Below, in pieces: positions 36,067-45,468 of a DNA stretch of 64,000 bases. Numbering within the stretch: the first letter of the stretch is position 1; each line of letters begins with the position of its first letter. The notes beneath the pieces were generated by a model, which saw only the letters and a program-made list of their open reading frames with translations, ran no database searches and was not told the DNA's origin. Both the position numbers and the translations under genes were made by a program. The stretch lies in the NCBI RefSeq assembly GCF_013267195.1, contig NZ_CP053941.1, positions 2,108,001 through 2,172,000 on the forward strand, in the 5' to 3' direction. Origin of the DNA: Halorubrum salinarum. GTDB lineage: Archaea; Halobacteriota; Halobacteria; Halobacteriales; Haloferacaceae.

Positions 36067-37317
36067 TCAGGTGTCGACCGCGACGGCGGTCCCGTCGTCC
36101 GCGACCACGATCACCTCGTCGCCGCCGTCGCCCGTCACGTCGGCGAACAGGGGGCCGCCGTAGACGACGACCTCGGCGGGGCCGCCCCGGGCGAGCACCT
36201 CGCCCTGCTGGGTCATCGCCAGCACCTCGCCGGCGCGGTTGACCACGACCGGCGCGCGCTCGCCGTTCCCGTCGACGTCGCCCATCCGCGGCTCGTTGAT
36301 CCGGGTCGAGGCGCCGTACTGCTGTTTCCAGACCACCTCGCCGTCGAGGAGGTCGACGGCCCAGACGCTCCCGGAGCCGCCGACGTACACCCGACCGGGG
36401 TCGGCGTCCCCCACGGCGATCGGGCGGTCCTGGAGCTTCACCTCGTACCGGTTGGACCCGTCGCTGGTCTCGACGGTCTCGATGTTCCCGTTCGCGCCGC
36501 CGAGCGCCAGCACCGGTCCGTCGCGGCTGTCGGCCGCGTTCCAGCTCAGCGGGTTCACGCTCGGCTCCGTCGTCCAGCGCGTCCCGCCGCTGGCGTCGAG
36601 CATGTGGACCGTCGCGGGGTCGCCGGCGGTCGTCAGCACCGCCAGCCCGCCCCGCTCGCCGGCCTCGGCGGCGGGCTCGACGACGAGCGGTCGCCGGGCC
36701 ACCTCGCCCGGTAGCGAGGCCTCCGCGACCGCGTCGCCCTCGCCGTCGACGACGAGGACGCCCCCGTCGGTCGTGACGGCGGCCACCTCCGCGCTTCCGT
36801 CGCCGGTGAGGTCGCCGACGGCGGGGCGGATCCCCGAGGGACCGCCGAGGTCGACCGCGAACCGCTCCGCGCCGTCGGCCGCGTCGACGACGAGTAGCTC
36901 GCCGGACGCGGTCGTGAGCGCGACGACCGGGTCGCCGCCGAGGGTGCCCGTCGCGAGTCCGCTGACGCCGACGGGATCGCCGGTGCCCTCGGAGCCGTCC
37001 CCGTCGTCGCCGCCGCCGCGCTCCGCGTCCGGGCCGGCGACCGGCACCGTCCACGGGGTCTCACCGGTTCCGACGACCGTCGCGCGGACGACCCGCGACC
37101 CGTTCTCGACCGCGGGCCGGAGGAGGAGCGGGTCGCCGTCGACGGTCGCGACCACGGCGCCGCTGCCGTCGTCGCCGGCCGCCGGCTCCGACTCCCACAC
37201 GACCGTGGTCCCCGTGGTGGCGTCGTCGACGCCGACGAACGCGAACAGCGCCACGCCGACGCCGGTCGCCCCGCCGGCCAGCAGGATCAGCGTCGCGAAC
37301 AGGACGCGTCGGTCCAT
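36067..37317 (-). CDS. Membrane-anchored beta-propeller (PQQ/FG-GAP-like) protein
   Basis: A 416-aa exported protein: signal anchor at ~6-28 (FATLILLAGGATGVGVALFAF), then repeated blades with VVDAADGAERFAV, AVGDLTGDGSAEVAAV, AVDLLDGEVVWKQQYG and FADVTGDGGDEVIVV. The DxDGDG-like turns are of FG-GAP/VCBS type and the W-containing strands of PQQ type. It probably forms a propeller on the outer face for binding proteins or glycans; no catalytic residues are evident. The short region between ndk and this gene (35906-36066) shows no feature I can support. Confidence 0.78.
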   Translation of the reverse strand: MDRRVLFATLILLAGGATGVGVALFAFVGVDDATTGTTVVWESEPAAGDDGSGAVVATVDGDPLLLRPAVENGSRVVRATVVGTGETPWTVPVAGPDAERGGGDDGDGSEGTGDPVGVSGLATGTLGGDPVVALTTASGELLVVDAADGAERFAVDLGGPSGIRPAVGDLTGDGSAEVAAVTTDGGVLVVDGEGDAVAEASLPGEVARRPLVVEPAAEAGERGGLAVLTTAGDPATVHMLDASGGTRWTTEPSVNPLSWNAADSRDGPVLALGGANGNIETVETSDGSNRYEVKLQDRPIAVGDADPGRVYVGGSGSVWAVDLLDGEVVWKQQYGASTRINEPRMGDVDGNGERAPVVVNRAGEVLAMTQQGEVLARGGPAEVVVYGGPLFADVTGDGGDEVIVVADDGTAVAVDT

Positions 37318-37404
37318 TTGAACCCCCTTCGGGCGTCGCCGTGAAACGGTTGTCGGATGCAGCCCCCCGGCCCGCGCCGCGGGGAGCCGTGCCCAGGTCC
37401 GACC

Positions 37405-38148
37405 CTACCGCCCCAGCAGCGTCCCCACGTGGTCGGCGCGCTCCTCGCCGACGAGGTCGCGCAGCGCCGCGGGGTCGCGCTCGCCGTCGGCGTTGACGAG
37501 GTAGACGGCGCCGTCGCGGTCGCCGTACGCGCCGTGGAGGTCGTAGACGAAGCCGTACACGGTCGCGTCCGCCGCCTCCTCGCGCCCGCGGGCGAACGCG
37601 ACCTGCTCGTGGACGTTGTGCTCGACGAGGCGGTCGCGGAGCGAGGGGCCGGCGCCGTCGCCCCGGTTCTCGCCCGCCGCATCCCCGCCTTTCCCGTCGG
37701 CCGCCCCGCCGCCGACCCGCGGATCGCTCAGCCCGTCCTCGACGATCGGTAGCAGCGCCTCGACGTCGGCGCGGACGCCCGGTTCGCTCGGGAACTCGCC
37801 CGTGCGGGCCGCCGTGAGTGCGGCGTCGACGGCGCCGCACCCGGTGTGGCCGACCACGGCGAGCACCTCGGTGTGGGTGTGTCCGAGCGGATACGCCACG
37901 CTCCCGTCGAGGACCCGCTCGCCGTCGACGACGGCGCTGACGCTGTTGCCGATGGCGCCGGACGTGAAGAGGTACCCCGGTTCGTCGACGGCGAACATCC
38001 CCTCCTGCGAGACGCGCGAGTCGGAACAGCAGACGGAGACCACGCCCGGCCGCTGGTCGTCGCGGTGCCGGTCGAAGGAGCCGGGCGGCAGCGCAGCGAC
38101 GTGGTCGTCGTTGCGGTCGAGGAGGTCGGCGAGGATCCGGCTGTCCAT
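37405..38148 (-). CDS. Beta-class carbonic anhydrase
   Basis: A 247-aa zinc enzyme interconverting CO2 and bicarbonate. Ligands Cys41 and Asp43 lie in VCCSDSRVSQ, and His101 and Cys104 in GHTGCGAVDAA, with FTSGAIGNSV matching the conserved AG(N) region. A low-complexity acidic insert (~150-170, GGGAADGKGGDAAGENRGDG) enlarges a surface loop. TATA GTTTTTTATTCC at ~38169-38180 lies ~26 bp before the ATG. No signal peptide is visible, so it is cytosolic. The dabBA genes 5-9 kb away concern the same substrate. Confidence 0.93.
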   Translation of the reverse strand: MDSRILADLLDRNDDHVAALPPGSFDRHRDDQRPGVVSVCCSDSRVSQEGMFAVDEPGYLFTSGAIGNSVSAVVDGERVLDGSVAYPLGHTHTEVLAVVGHTGCGAVDAALTAARTGEFPSEPGVRADVEALLPIVEDGLSDPRVGGGAADGKGGDAAGENRGDGAGPSLRDRLVEHNVHEQVAFARGREEAADATVYGFVYDLHGAYGDRDGAVYLVNADGERDPAALRDLVGEERADHVGTLLGR

Positions 38149-38234
38149 ACTGTCCCGACCGCACGCGGGAATAAAAAACGCCGTGCGCGGAGCCTCGCCG
38201 GGACGGGCCGCGTTCGCCGGCGGAGCGGCCGGCC

Positions 38235-38369
38235 TCAGGCGACGAGTCCGACGAGGGAGACCGCGAATCCGACGACGAACACCGCGAGGAGCGCGACCGT
38301 CGCGATCACGACCGCCGGGGCGAGGGCCTCCTCGTTCTCGTCGAGGACCACGTCTTCGAGGTTCTGCAT
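38235..38369 (-). CDS. Small single-helix membrane protein, 44 aa
   Basis: A 44-codon ATG gene: acidic cytosolic N-terminus MQNLEDVVLDENEEALAP, then one hydrophobic helix VVIATVALLAVFVVGFAVSL and stop. The coding bias is clear and the N-terminus is strongly acidic like neighbouring proteins. It sits between the dipeptide-binding lipoprotein and carbonic anhydrase genes on the same strand. The function is unknown; it could be an accessory subunit. Confidence 0.7.
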   Translation of the reverse strand: MQNLEDVVLDENEEALAPAVVIATVALLAVFVVGFAVSLVGLVA

Positions 38370-38439
38370 GTGCGCCACCTCGTCGCCGCGGGGTTTGAAC
38401 GCTTCGACCGAGCGCCGCGCTACCCGTCGAAGCGGTCGG

Positions 38440-40098
38440 TCACTCGTCGATCCACACGTTGTTGTAGTCGCTCAGCACCCGCGGGTTGTACTGCGAGCGC
38501 GGGTGGGCGACGAAGTCGTTGACGTAGTCGCGGACGCCGATGGAGACGCGCAGGCTGTAGCTGGGGAGGTGGACCCGGTCTTCGAGCAGCGTCGGGATGA
38601 TCGACTCGTAGCGCTCGCGGCGCTCGTCGACGTCGCTTGCGCGCCGGGCCTCGACGATCTCGTCCATGAGGTCGTCGTTCTCGTAGTAGGTGCCGTTTGT
38701 GGCGCCGATCTGCCCGTCGTAGAACAGGTTGTACACGTACGAGTCCGGGTCGGGGCCGCCGAGCCACCCCAGCGCGTACATGTTGTAGTCGTCCTCGTTC
38801 CCCGTGCTGTACGAGTCGAGGAAGGTGCCCCAGTCGTAGCGGCGCACCTCCGCCTCGTAGCCGGCCTCGTTGAGCCCGTTCGAGACCGAGATCCCGATCT
38901 GCTCCCGGAGGTCGTCCGGCGGCACGATGATCCGGAAGGTGTAGTCCTCGGGCACGCCGGCGTCCGCGAGCAGCTCCGCGGCGCGGTCGACGTCGCGGTC
39001 GTGGGGAATATCTGCCCACTCGTCCACCGAGAAGTCCCACGAGTCCGCGACCGGGAGCGGTACCGGTCCGTAGTTGCGCTCGCCGGCCGGCTCGATGAAG
39101 TCGGAGACCGCCTGGTCCATCGAGACCGCGTAGTCGATCGCCTCGCGGACCTGCGGGTCCGCGGTCGGCCCCTCGTTGCAGTTGAACGCGAGGTAGTAGT
39201 AGGAGATGCCGGGCTCCGACTGGAGCGACATGTTGTCCGCGCTCTGGACCGTCTGCCACGTCTGCGGCGTGATCCCGTCCGCGACGTCCGACTGCCCGGT
39301 CTCCAGCGAGACGACGCGCGTCGTGCTCTCCGCGACCGGCTCGAACCGGAGCCGGTCCAGGTGCGGCAGCTCGTCGCCCCAGTAGTCGTCCCACTTCACC
39401 AGGTCGACGAACTCGCCTTCGGTCCAGTCGACGAACTCGAACGGCCCCGAGCCGACCGGCGATTCGAGGTTGAACGCATCCTTGTCCTCCTCCCGGACCG
39501 ACTTGGGCACCACGTTCCGCGTCAGCCCGAGCGCGTAGAACGGGCCGTAGCCGTACTGTAAGTCGATCTGGACGGTCCGCTCGTCGATGACCTCCACCGC
39601 GTCGATCATGTCGACGTCCGGGGCGTTCGCGGTCTCCTCCTCGACCGGCGCCAGCAGCGAGTACCGGACGTCCTCCGCGGTGACCGGCTCGCCGTTCTGG
39701 AACCGCGGGCCGTCGCGCAGCTCCACGACGTACCGCGTCCCGTCGCGCTCGATCGTCGGCTCCTCGCGGGCGAGGTGCGGGACGGGGTCGGTGCCCTCGT
39801 CGTAGGCGTACAGCGGCTCGAACACCTGCGAGCACACCTGCTGGGAGTAGATGTCGTTGACGACGATCGGGTCGAACTCGATCGGCGACACCTGCTGGGA
39901 GTACACCAGCTCCCCGCCGCTGACCGGCTCGCTCCCGCCTCCGCTCTCGTCGTCCGTTCCGTTCCCGTTCGTCTCGGCGGTTCCGTTCCCCTCGGCGTCG
40001 GGGCCGCGGCCGGCGCAGCCGGCGATCGCCCCCGCCGTCACCCCGGTCGCGACGCCGCGCAGGACGCGCCGCCGCGACGGGTCGAGTTCACCTGACAT
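38440..40098 (-). CDS. ABC transporter substrate-binding lipoprotein (SBP family 5)
   Basis: A 552-aa exported binding protein. Tat signal PSRRRVLRGVATG leads to a lipobox AIAGCAG. A Gly/Asn/Thr-rich acidic linker (~38-62) precedes the SBP_bac_5 domain, with FQNGEPVTAEDVRYSLL, VGSGPFEFVDW and YLAFNCNEGP. It binds peptides, nickel or similar solutes outside the cell. No permease or ATPase gene adjoins it, so it is an orphan and must share a transporter elsewhere. TATA GATTTATCC (~40120-40128) precedes the ATG by ~26 bp. Confidence 0.92.
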   Translation of the reverse strand: MSGELDPSRRRVLRGVATGVTAGAIAGCAGRGPDAEGNGTAETNGNGTDDESGGGSEPVSGGELVYSQQVSPIEFDPIVVNDIYSQQVCSQVFEPLYAYDEGTDPVPHLAREEPTIERDGTRYVVELRDGPRFQNGEPVTAEDVRYSLLAPVEEETANAPDVDMIDAVEVIDERTVQIDLQYGYGPFYALGLTRNVVPKSVREEDKDAFNLESPVGSGPFEFVDWTEGEFVDLVKWDDYWGDELPHLDRLRFEPVAESTTRVVSLETGQSDVADGITPQTWQTVQSADNMSLQSEPGISYYYLAFNCNEGPTADPQVREAIDYAVSMDQAVSDFIEPAGERNYGPVPLPVADSWDFSVDEWADIPHDRDVDRAAELLADAGVPEDYTFRIIVPPDDLREQIGISVSNGLNEAGYEAEVRRYDWGTFLDSYSTGNEDDYNMYALGWLGGPDPDSYVYNLFYDGQIGATNGTYYENDDLMDEIVEARRASDVDERRERYESIIPTLLEDRVHLPSYSLRVSIGVRDYVNDFVAHPRSQYNPRVLSDYNNVWIDE

Positions 40099-40241
40099 GC
40101 CCTCCCCTATCGCTCCGGGGGATAAATCAGGAGACTCCGTGGCAGCGTTCGACCGTACGCCGGACAACCGGAGATTGTCGCCGAGAACCGACGGCCGCCG
40201 ACGTGTTTTTGTGCGTTCGGCGTGGCGGATACGCCAACACG

Positions 40242-40916
40242 ATGCCACGCGAACAGTACCAGACGAAGTTAGAGGGGCTCCGCGACGACGTGCTGTACAT
40301 GAGCGAAGTGGTCGCCGAGCGCCTCCGCAAGGGGCTCGACGCCCTCGAACAGCAGGACGAGGAGTTAGGCGAAGAAGTGATCACCGGCGACGCCGAGATC
40401 AACGACCTCTACCTGGAGTTGGAGGGGCAGTGTACGGACCTCATCGCGCTCCAGCAGCCGGTCGCGGGCGACCTGCGGTTCATCGCCGCCTCGTTCAAGA
40501 TCATCACGGACCTCGAACGGATCGCGGACCTCGCGACGAACCTCGGAGAGTACGCGAAGCGGGCGGACCGCGAGGTGTTCCCCGACGTCGACGTCCAGCG
40601 CATCGGCGACGACACGCTGGCGATGCTGGACGAGGCGATGGACGCCTACGCGGAGTCGGACCCCGAGCGCTGTTACGCGGTCGCCGAGGCGGACGACGAC
40701 CTCGACGCCGCCTGCGAGGCCGCGAGCGACCTCGTCGTCCGCGACCTCATCGAGCGCGACGAACTCCGCGAGGAGGAGGACGTGGAGGCGACGATGCGGA
40801 ACGTCTCGCGGCTCCTGCTCACGATCCGCGACCTCGAACGCGTCGGCGACCACGCGGTCAACATCGCGGCCCGGTCGCTGTACATGATCGAGAACGACGA
40901 CGCACTGCTGTACTGA
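40242..40916 (+). CDS. phoU: PhoU domain protein
   Basis: A 224-aa all-helical protein with two PhoU three-helix bundles. The metal-binding E/D-x-x-x-D signatures appear as DLRFIAASFKIITDLERIAD (~84-103) and NVSRLLLTIRDLERVGDHAVNIA (~187-209). PhoU proteins restrain phosphate import and signalling. Here it stands apart from any pst transporter or phosphate sensor, so its partner is not visible. The start is ATG 40242, with a GTGTTTTTGTG TATA-like element at ~40203. Confidence 0.93.
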   Translation: MPREQYQTKLEGLRDDVLYMSEVVAERLRKGLDALEQQDEELGEEVITGDAEINDLYLELEGQCTDLIALQQPVAGDLRFIAASFKIITDLERIADLATNLGEYAKRADREVFPDVDVQRIGDDTLAMLDEAMDAYAESDPERCYAVAEADDDLDAACEAASDLVVRDLIERDELREEEDVEATMRNVSRLLLTIRDLERVGDHAVNIAARSLYMIENDDALLY

Positions 40917-41071
40917 CCGGCGCCCGTCCCCTTCCGATTTTCCGCCGCGTCGACGGTCCGGTCGCAGTCTCCGTCACCGACCCGGCACAGTCCGCTTCGC
41001 CGGCCCGAAACCTGTCACCGAGCCTGACGCTTCCCCCCTGTTATATCCGTCCGAGCGGCGAGGTCGGACGC

Positions 41072-41416
41072 ATGGTTCTCGGAGCAATCGTCTCGTTCGT
41101 CGTCGCGCTGCTGGTCGGCGGCCTGGGCATCTACGTCAGCGGTCGGATCGTCGCGGGCGTCGACGACTACTCGCACGCCGTGGTCACGGCGCTGCTCGGC
41201 GCCCTCGCCTGGGCGCTCGGATCGCTGATCCCGCTGATCGGGCCGGTCGTCGCGCTGGTCGCGTGGGTGTGGGTGATCAAGTGGCGGTACCCCGGCGGCT
41301 GGAGGGACGCGGCGGTCATGGGACTCGTCGCGTGGGCCGCCGCCCTAGTCGTCATCGCCGTGCTGAACGGCGTCCTCGGGCTCGGGATCAGCGCGTTCGG
41401 GGTGCCCGGCGTCTGA
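41072..41416 (+). CDS. Small integral membrane protein
   Basis: A 114-aa protein with about four hydrophobic helices (AIVSFVVALLVGGLGIYVSG, AVVTALLGALAWALGSLIPL, GPVVALVAWVWVIKW, VMGLVAWAAALVVIAVLNGV) and short charged loops (KWRYPGGWRD). TATA GTTATATCC (41039-41047) lies ~27 bp before the ATG, indicating a leaderless gene. No transporter or enzyme motif is recognisable. The region between phoU and this gene (40917-41071) otherwise shows only the promoter. Confidence 0.8.
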   Translation: MVLGAIVSFVVALLVGGLGIYVSGRIVAGVDDYSHAVVTALLGALAWALGSLIPLIGPVVALVAWVWVIKWRYPGGWRDAAVMGLVAWAAALVVIAVLNGVLGLGISAFGVPGV

Positions 41417-41485
41417 CCGAGGCGTCGCGGCCGGTTCCCCTCGACCGTCCGCCCGACGAACGGTCTCCTCACGGGACCGCGCCGA

Positions 41486-42892
41486 TCAGGTCGCGATTTC
41501 GAACCGAGCGCCGGCGCCCGGGTCTTCGGTGACGCGGACCTCCCAGCCGTGCGCGTCGACGATCCGCTCGACGATCGCCAGCCCGAACCCGCTGCCGTCC
41601 TCCCGGGTCGTGTGTCCCTTCTCGAAGATCAGGTCGCGCTCCTCGGGCGGGATCCCCGGGCCGTCGTCCTCGATGAACACGCCGCCGCCGTCCGGCAGGA
41701 CGCCGGCCGTGAGCGTGACTCCGCTGCCGCCGTGTTCGACGGCGTTCCGGATGATGTTCTCGAACGCCTGCGTGACCCGCGCGGGGTCGCACGCCAGCGT
41801 GACGCTGTCGGTCACCCGCAGCGAACTCTCCGGCGCCCGGACGTTCTCGTAGCTCTTCTCGACGATCTCCCGAAACGGAACGTCGCGCCGCTCGCCGAGC
41901 GTGCGGCCCTCCTTCGCGAGCGTCAGCAGCTCGTCGATGAGCGTGTCCATGCGGCCGACGGCGTCGAGGGCCGTGTCGATCCCGTCGTCCTCGATGTCCG
42001 ACGCCGCGAGGCTGAGGTTCCCGGCCGCCACGTTCAGCGGGTTCCGGAGGTCGTGTGACACGGTCGCCGTGAACTCCTCCAACTGGTCGACAGTCTCGGT
42101 CAGCTCCCGGTCGTACAGCTTCCGGTCGGTGATGTCGCGCGTCAGCCCGACGAGCGAGGCGACCGCGCCGTCCTCGTCGGTGATCGGCTTACACCGCGAC
42201 TCGACCCAGAGCCGCACCGAGTCGGACTTCTCGACGCGGTACTCGACCACCTGCGGCGTCCCCGCCGAGGCCGACTCCATCGCCTGCCGAACGCGGGCGA
42301 CGTCGTCGCCGTGGATCTTGTCTAAGAACGTCGTCGGGTCGTCCCGGATCTCCGCCGCCGGCTGCCCGAATATCGCCTCGTGGCCGTCGTTGATGAACCG
42401 GAGCTCGTCCCACGTCGGCGAGAACACCCACCACACCTGGTCGGTCACGGCGGCGATCTCGCGGAGCCGCCTGTTCGTCCGGTCGCGCTCGCGCTGGGCC
42501 CGCCGGTGTTCGACGTAGGTGACGATCTTCCGCGCCAGCAGCGGCGCCTGGTTCTCGACGGCGTCCTGGATCACGTAGTCGGTGACGCCGGCCTCGATGC
42601 TCTCGCTCGCGACCGTCTCGGTCCCGGTGTTCGTGAAAAGCAGGAAGGGGAGGTCCGGCCGGTCCTCGCGGACCGACCGCAGGAACTCGACGCCGGTCAC
42701 CTCCGGCATGTGGTGGTCGCAGAGCACGCAGTCGATCGCCCGTTCCGCCAGCAGCCGCTCCCCCTCGGCCGCTGAGTCCGCGGTCTCGATCCGGAGCCGG
42801 TCGCTCTCCGCCCGCAGCTGCCGCGAGACCAGCTCCCGGAGCTGATCGTCGTCGTTGACGTACAGCAGGTCAACGGGCCGTTCGCTCCTCAT
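41486..42892 (-). CDS. REC-PAS histidine kinase
   Basis: A 468-aa cytosolic signalling protein. An N-terminal receiver domain (~7-125) has acidic VNDDDQ, phospho-acceptor Asp59 in CVLCDHHMPEVTG and a late Thr/Lys region. A PAS domain with PAC (~145-260; VFSPTWDELRFINDGHEAIFG, SLVGLTRDITDRK) follows. HisKA has His280 in TATVSHDLRNPLNVAAG, and HATPase_c has the N box (ENIIRNAVEHGG) and GSGFGLAIVERIV. With no membrane segment it senses an internal or relayed signal. No response regulator gene adjoins it. It lies downstream of dabA, ~110 bp away, and may have its own promoter. Confidence 0.93.
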   Translation of the reverse strand: MRSERPVDLLYVNDDDQLRELVSRQLRAESDRLRIETADSAAEGERLLAERAIDCVLCDHHMPEVTGVEFLRSVREDRPDLPFLLFTNTGTETVASESIEAGVTDYVIQDAVENQAPLLARKIVTYVEHRRAQRERDRTNRRLREIAAVTDQVWWVFSPTWDELRFINDGHEAIFGQPAAEIRDDPTTFLDKIHGDDVARVRQAMESASAGTPQVVEYRVEKSDSVRLWVESRCKPITDEDGAVASLVGLTRDITDRKLYDRELTETVDQLEEFTATVSHDLRNPLNVAAGNLSLAASDIEDDGIDTALDAVGRMDTLIDELLTLAKEGRTLGERRDVPFREIVEKSYENVRAPESSLRVTDSVTLACDPARVTQAFENIIRNAVEHGGSGVTLTAGVLPDGGGVFIEDDGPGIPPEERDLIFEKGHTTREDGSGFGLAIVERIVDAHGWEVRVTEDPGAGARFEIAT

Positions 42893-43002
42893 ACCGCCGA
42901 GAACGACGCCTGACGCATAGGCGTTACCTCCCGACAATCACTTTTGATACCGCGCGGTCGGCGGCGCCGGGCGGCGGACCGGTCGTCGCCCGGGGGCGGC
43001 GC

Positions 43003-45468
43003 TCAGTCGTCCGCGACGGCGGGGGCCGCGCGCCGCTCGCGGGCGGGGTCGGCCGACTCCGGCGTCGGCGTCCACTCCAGCCCGCCGTCGTAGTGGAAGG
43101 CGCGGTGGTCGCGCGTCGGGTCGACGACCGTCAGCGAGAGCCAGCCGTTGTCCAAGAGCCCGGCCACCGACTCGTTGTCGGCCAGGACCTCGGTCACGCG
43201 GTCGACCGGCGCGTGGACGACCGTCGAGAGCCGGAGGGGCAGGTGGTACGGCTCGTCGGCGGCGGCCATGACCGACTGGAGCGGCAGGCCGGTCATCAGG
43301 TCGCCGCCGTTGCCCTGGTAGACGCCGACGTTCCCGACGGGGTTGTGCGTCACCTTCGACCCGCTGCCGTACGCCGCGTTGTCGACCGTCGAGAAGTAGT
43401 ACTGCGCGTTGATCCACTGGGTGACGACCATCGGTCCGGTGAGGATCGCTTCGAGAGCGTCGCCGTCCGCGTCGGTCGCCCAGTCGTACGAGTGGAGGAA
43501 GGCGCGGCCGTCGAGGTCGAGCCCGTCCGTCAGATCGCGGGGCCCGACGACGAAGCCGGCGTTGCCGGCCAGCCCCCACTCGGGGCGCGTCTCGGCCCAG
43601 TCGCCGGCGCGGCGCTCGGTCTCCCGGACGCCCGTCCCCTCGGCGGCCCCGCCGGTGCGCTCGTCGGCGGCGCGCTCGCGGGCGGCGTCGAGGTCCGCGC
43701 GCAGCCGTTCGAGGTCGTCGGCGTGCGAGTCCGGCACGTCGCGGTCGTACAGCGTCACCTCGTCGGTCGTCGTGTTGTGTTCGGCGGCGAGGAAGACGGT
43801 GTCGTCGGGCACGTCGATCCCGCGCTCGCGTAATCCGTCCCTGACCTCGGGGTCGTTACAGATCGCGGCGAGCACGCGGGCGCTCGGGCCGCCCGGGTTG
43901 CCGGCGCAGGCGCCGCAGTCGAGGCTGGAGTCGTAGGGGTTGTTCGCCGTCTCGGCCGCGTGGCCCGTGAAGACGACCAGGCGGCCGAACGACTCCCACC
44001 CCATCAGCTCGAACGCGGTCGCGGCGTACTCGACCCGCTCGTCGCGAGACAGCCCCGTCGGGAGCCCCTCGCCGGCGTCGTCGTGTCCGTGGACGCCGGG
44101 CTCGCAGAACTCGTGGTCGCCCGGCACCGCGTCGTCGGCGCCGCCGAGCAGGTCGCGCACCCGGCCGGGGACGAGCGTGCGCGCGGCGAGCGCGAGCCCG
44201 TACCCGCTTCCGGCGCCCTCGACGAAGCTGAACGCGGTGGCGGGGTTCGACCGCACCGTCTCGATCACCTCGCCGGCGGCCTCACGGAGGCCGCCCCAGC
44301 GGTCGCGGCTCCTGCGCGCGGCGCCGTCCGTCGGGACCTCCTCGACGCGGTGCTGCGGGTCGAGGATCGGCGGACAGGCGTCGACGGACACGTCGGCGTC
44401 GTAGCCGCTGTACTCCATCGGGACGCCGAAGAAGCCGGCGTACCCGTGCGTCTCGTAGTCGCCGGTCGCCTCGACGTGCCGGCGGATCACCTCCGAGCGC
44501 GTGTCGATACAGAAGACCAGCTGGGCGTCCGGGCGACCCGACGCGCCGCCGTCGGCGCGCGCCCCGCGCTCCTCCCCGCGGGCCTCGCTCTCGGCGGCGA
44601 CGCGCTCGACGAGCCCGTCGCGGTACGTCGCCTCCCACGCGCTCAGGAACGCGTCGGCGATCTCGTCGCTCGGCTCGACCGCCGGCCCGTCGGTCTCGGG
44701 CGGCGAGAGGTCGACCCCGAGGGCGTCCGCCAGCGCGAGCCGCGCCGCGAGGTACCCCGTCAGCGTGATCGGGTACGCGGACTGCCACGCGCCGCCGTCG
44801 TCGGCGCGCCGCTTGAGCAGGCCGGTCCACCCGGGGAGCGCGGCGAACTGCGCCTCGAAGACGGCCGCCCACCGCTCGCGGGGATACGGCGCCAGCGCGG
44901 CCTCGATCGCCTCGGTCGGCGACGCCGGCAGGTCGGCGACGAGCCCGTCGTCGGGGATCTCGTCGTCGTGGCGGGCCACAGAGCGGAACGCGTCGTAGAA
45001 CCCCGCCTCGCGGTTCGGCATCGCCCACTCGGCCTGCCCCTCGTCGAGGAACGCCGAGAGCCACTTCGTCAGCACGCGGTCGACGCGGTCGGCGCCCGCG
45101 TCCGAGCCGTCCGCCTCGCCGGCGCCGCTGGCTCCGTCCGCGTCCTCGGCGGCCGCCAGCCGCTCCAGCATGGCCTCGGGGTCCGCCTCGTACCCCCGGT
45201 CGGTCAGCTCCGCGTCGAGGCGCTCCGGGTCGATCCGCCCCTCGTCGAGGGCCGCCCGGAACGTCTCCGCGCGCGGGTAGCCGCGACCGCCGAGGAGGTC
45301 GGCCGCCTGGCTCACGGCCTCGTCGAACGGCAGGTCCTCGAAGCCGGCGAGGGGGTTCGCGGTCACGAACGAGTGGACCGGCCAGACCGAGCCCACCGCG
45401 GTCGCGGCCGCGTCGATCTCCGCTTCGATGTCGTCAGCGTCGTCGTCGGTACCGGTCTCAGTTGTCAT
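43003..45468 (-). CDS. dabA: DabA-type inorganic carbon pump subunit (DUF2309)
   Basis: An 821-aa peripheral protein with the zinc site of DabA: Cys320 and Asp322 in QLVFCIDTRSEVIRR, His503 in FTGHAAETANNPYD and Cys518 in SSLDCGACAG. This arrangement resembles a beta-carbonic anhydrase and the His-Cys spacing equals that of the characterised bacterial protein. With DabB it hydrates CO2 vectorially to bicarbonate, driven by an ion gradient. Acidic low-complexity inserts (~108-128, 295-312, 600-625) fit halophily. Its ATG overlaps the end of dabB by 11 bp. Such genes are best known from autotrophs, so its presence here is notable. Confidence 0.92.
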   Translation of the reverse strand: MTTETGTDDDADDIEAEIDAAATAVGSVWPVHSFVTANPLAGFEDLPFDEAVSQAADLLGGRGYPRAETFRAALDEGRIDPERLDAELTDRGYEADPEAMLERLAAAEDADGASGAGEADGSDAGADRVDRVLTKWLSAFLDEGQAEWAMPNREAGFYDAFRSVARHDDEIPDDGLVADLPASPTEAIEAALAPYPRERWAAVFEAQFAALPGWTGLLKRRADDGGAWQSAYPITLTGYLAARLALADALGVDLSPPETDGPAVEPSDEIADAFLSAWEATYRDGLVERVAAESEARGEERGARADGGASGRPDAQLVFCIDTRSEVIRRHVEATGDYETHGYAGFFGVPMEYSGYDADVSVDACPPILDPQHRVEEVPTDGAARRSRDRWGGLREAAGEVIETVRSNPATAFSFVEGAGSGYGLALAARTLVPGRVRDLLGGADDAVPGDHEFCEPGVHGHDDAGEGLPTGLSRDERVEYAATAFELMGWESFGRLVVFTGHAAETANNPYDSSLDCGACAGNPGGPSARVLAAICNDPEVRDGLRERGIDVPDDTVFLAAEHNTTTDEVTLYDRDVPDSHADDLERLRADLDAARERAADERTGGAAEGTGVRETERRAGDWAETRPEWGLAGNAGFVVGPRDLTDGLDLDGRAFLHSYDWATDADGDALEAILTGPMVVTQWINAQYYFSTVDNAAYGSGSKVTHNPVGNVGVYQGNGGDLMTGLPLQSVMAAADEPYHLPLRLSTVVHAPVDRVTEVLADNESVAGLLDNGWLSLTVVDPTRDHRAFHYDGGLEWTPTPESADPARERRAAPAVADD

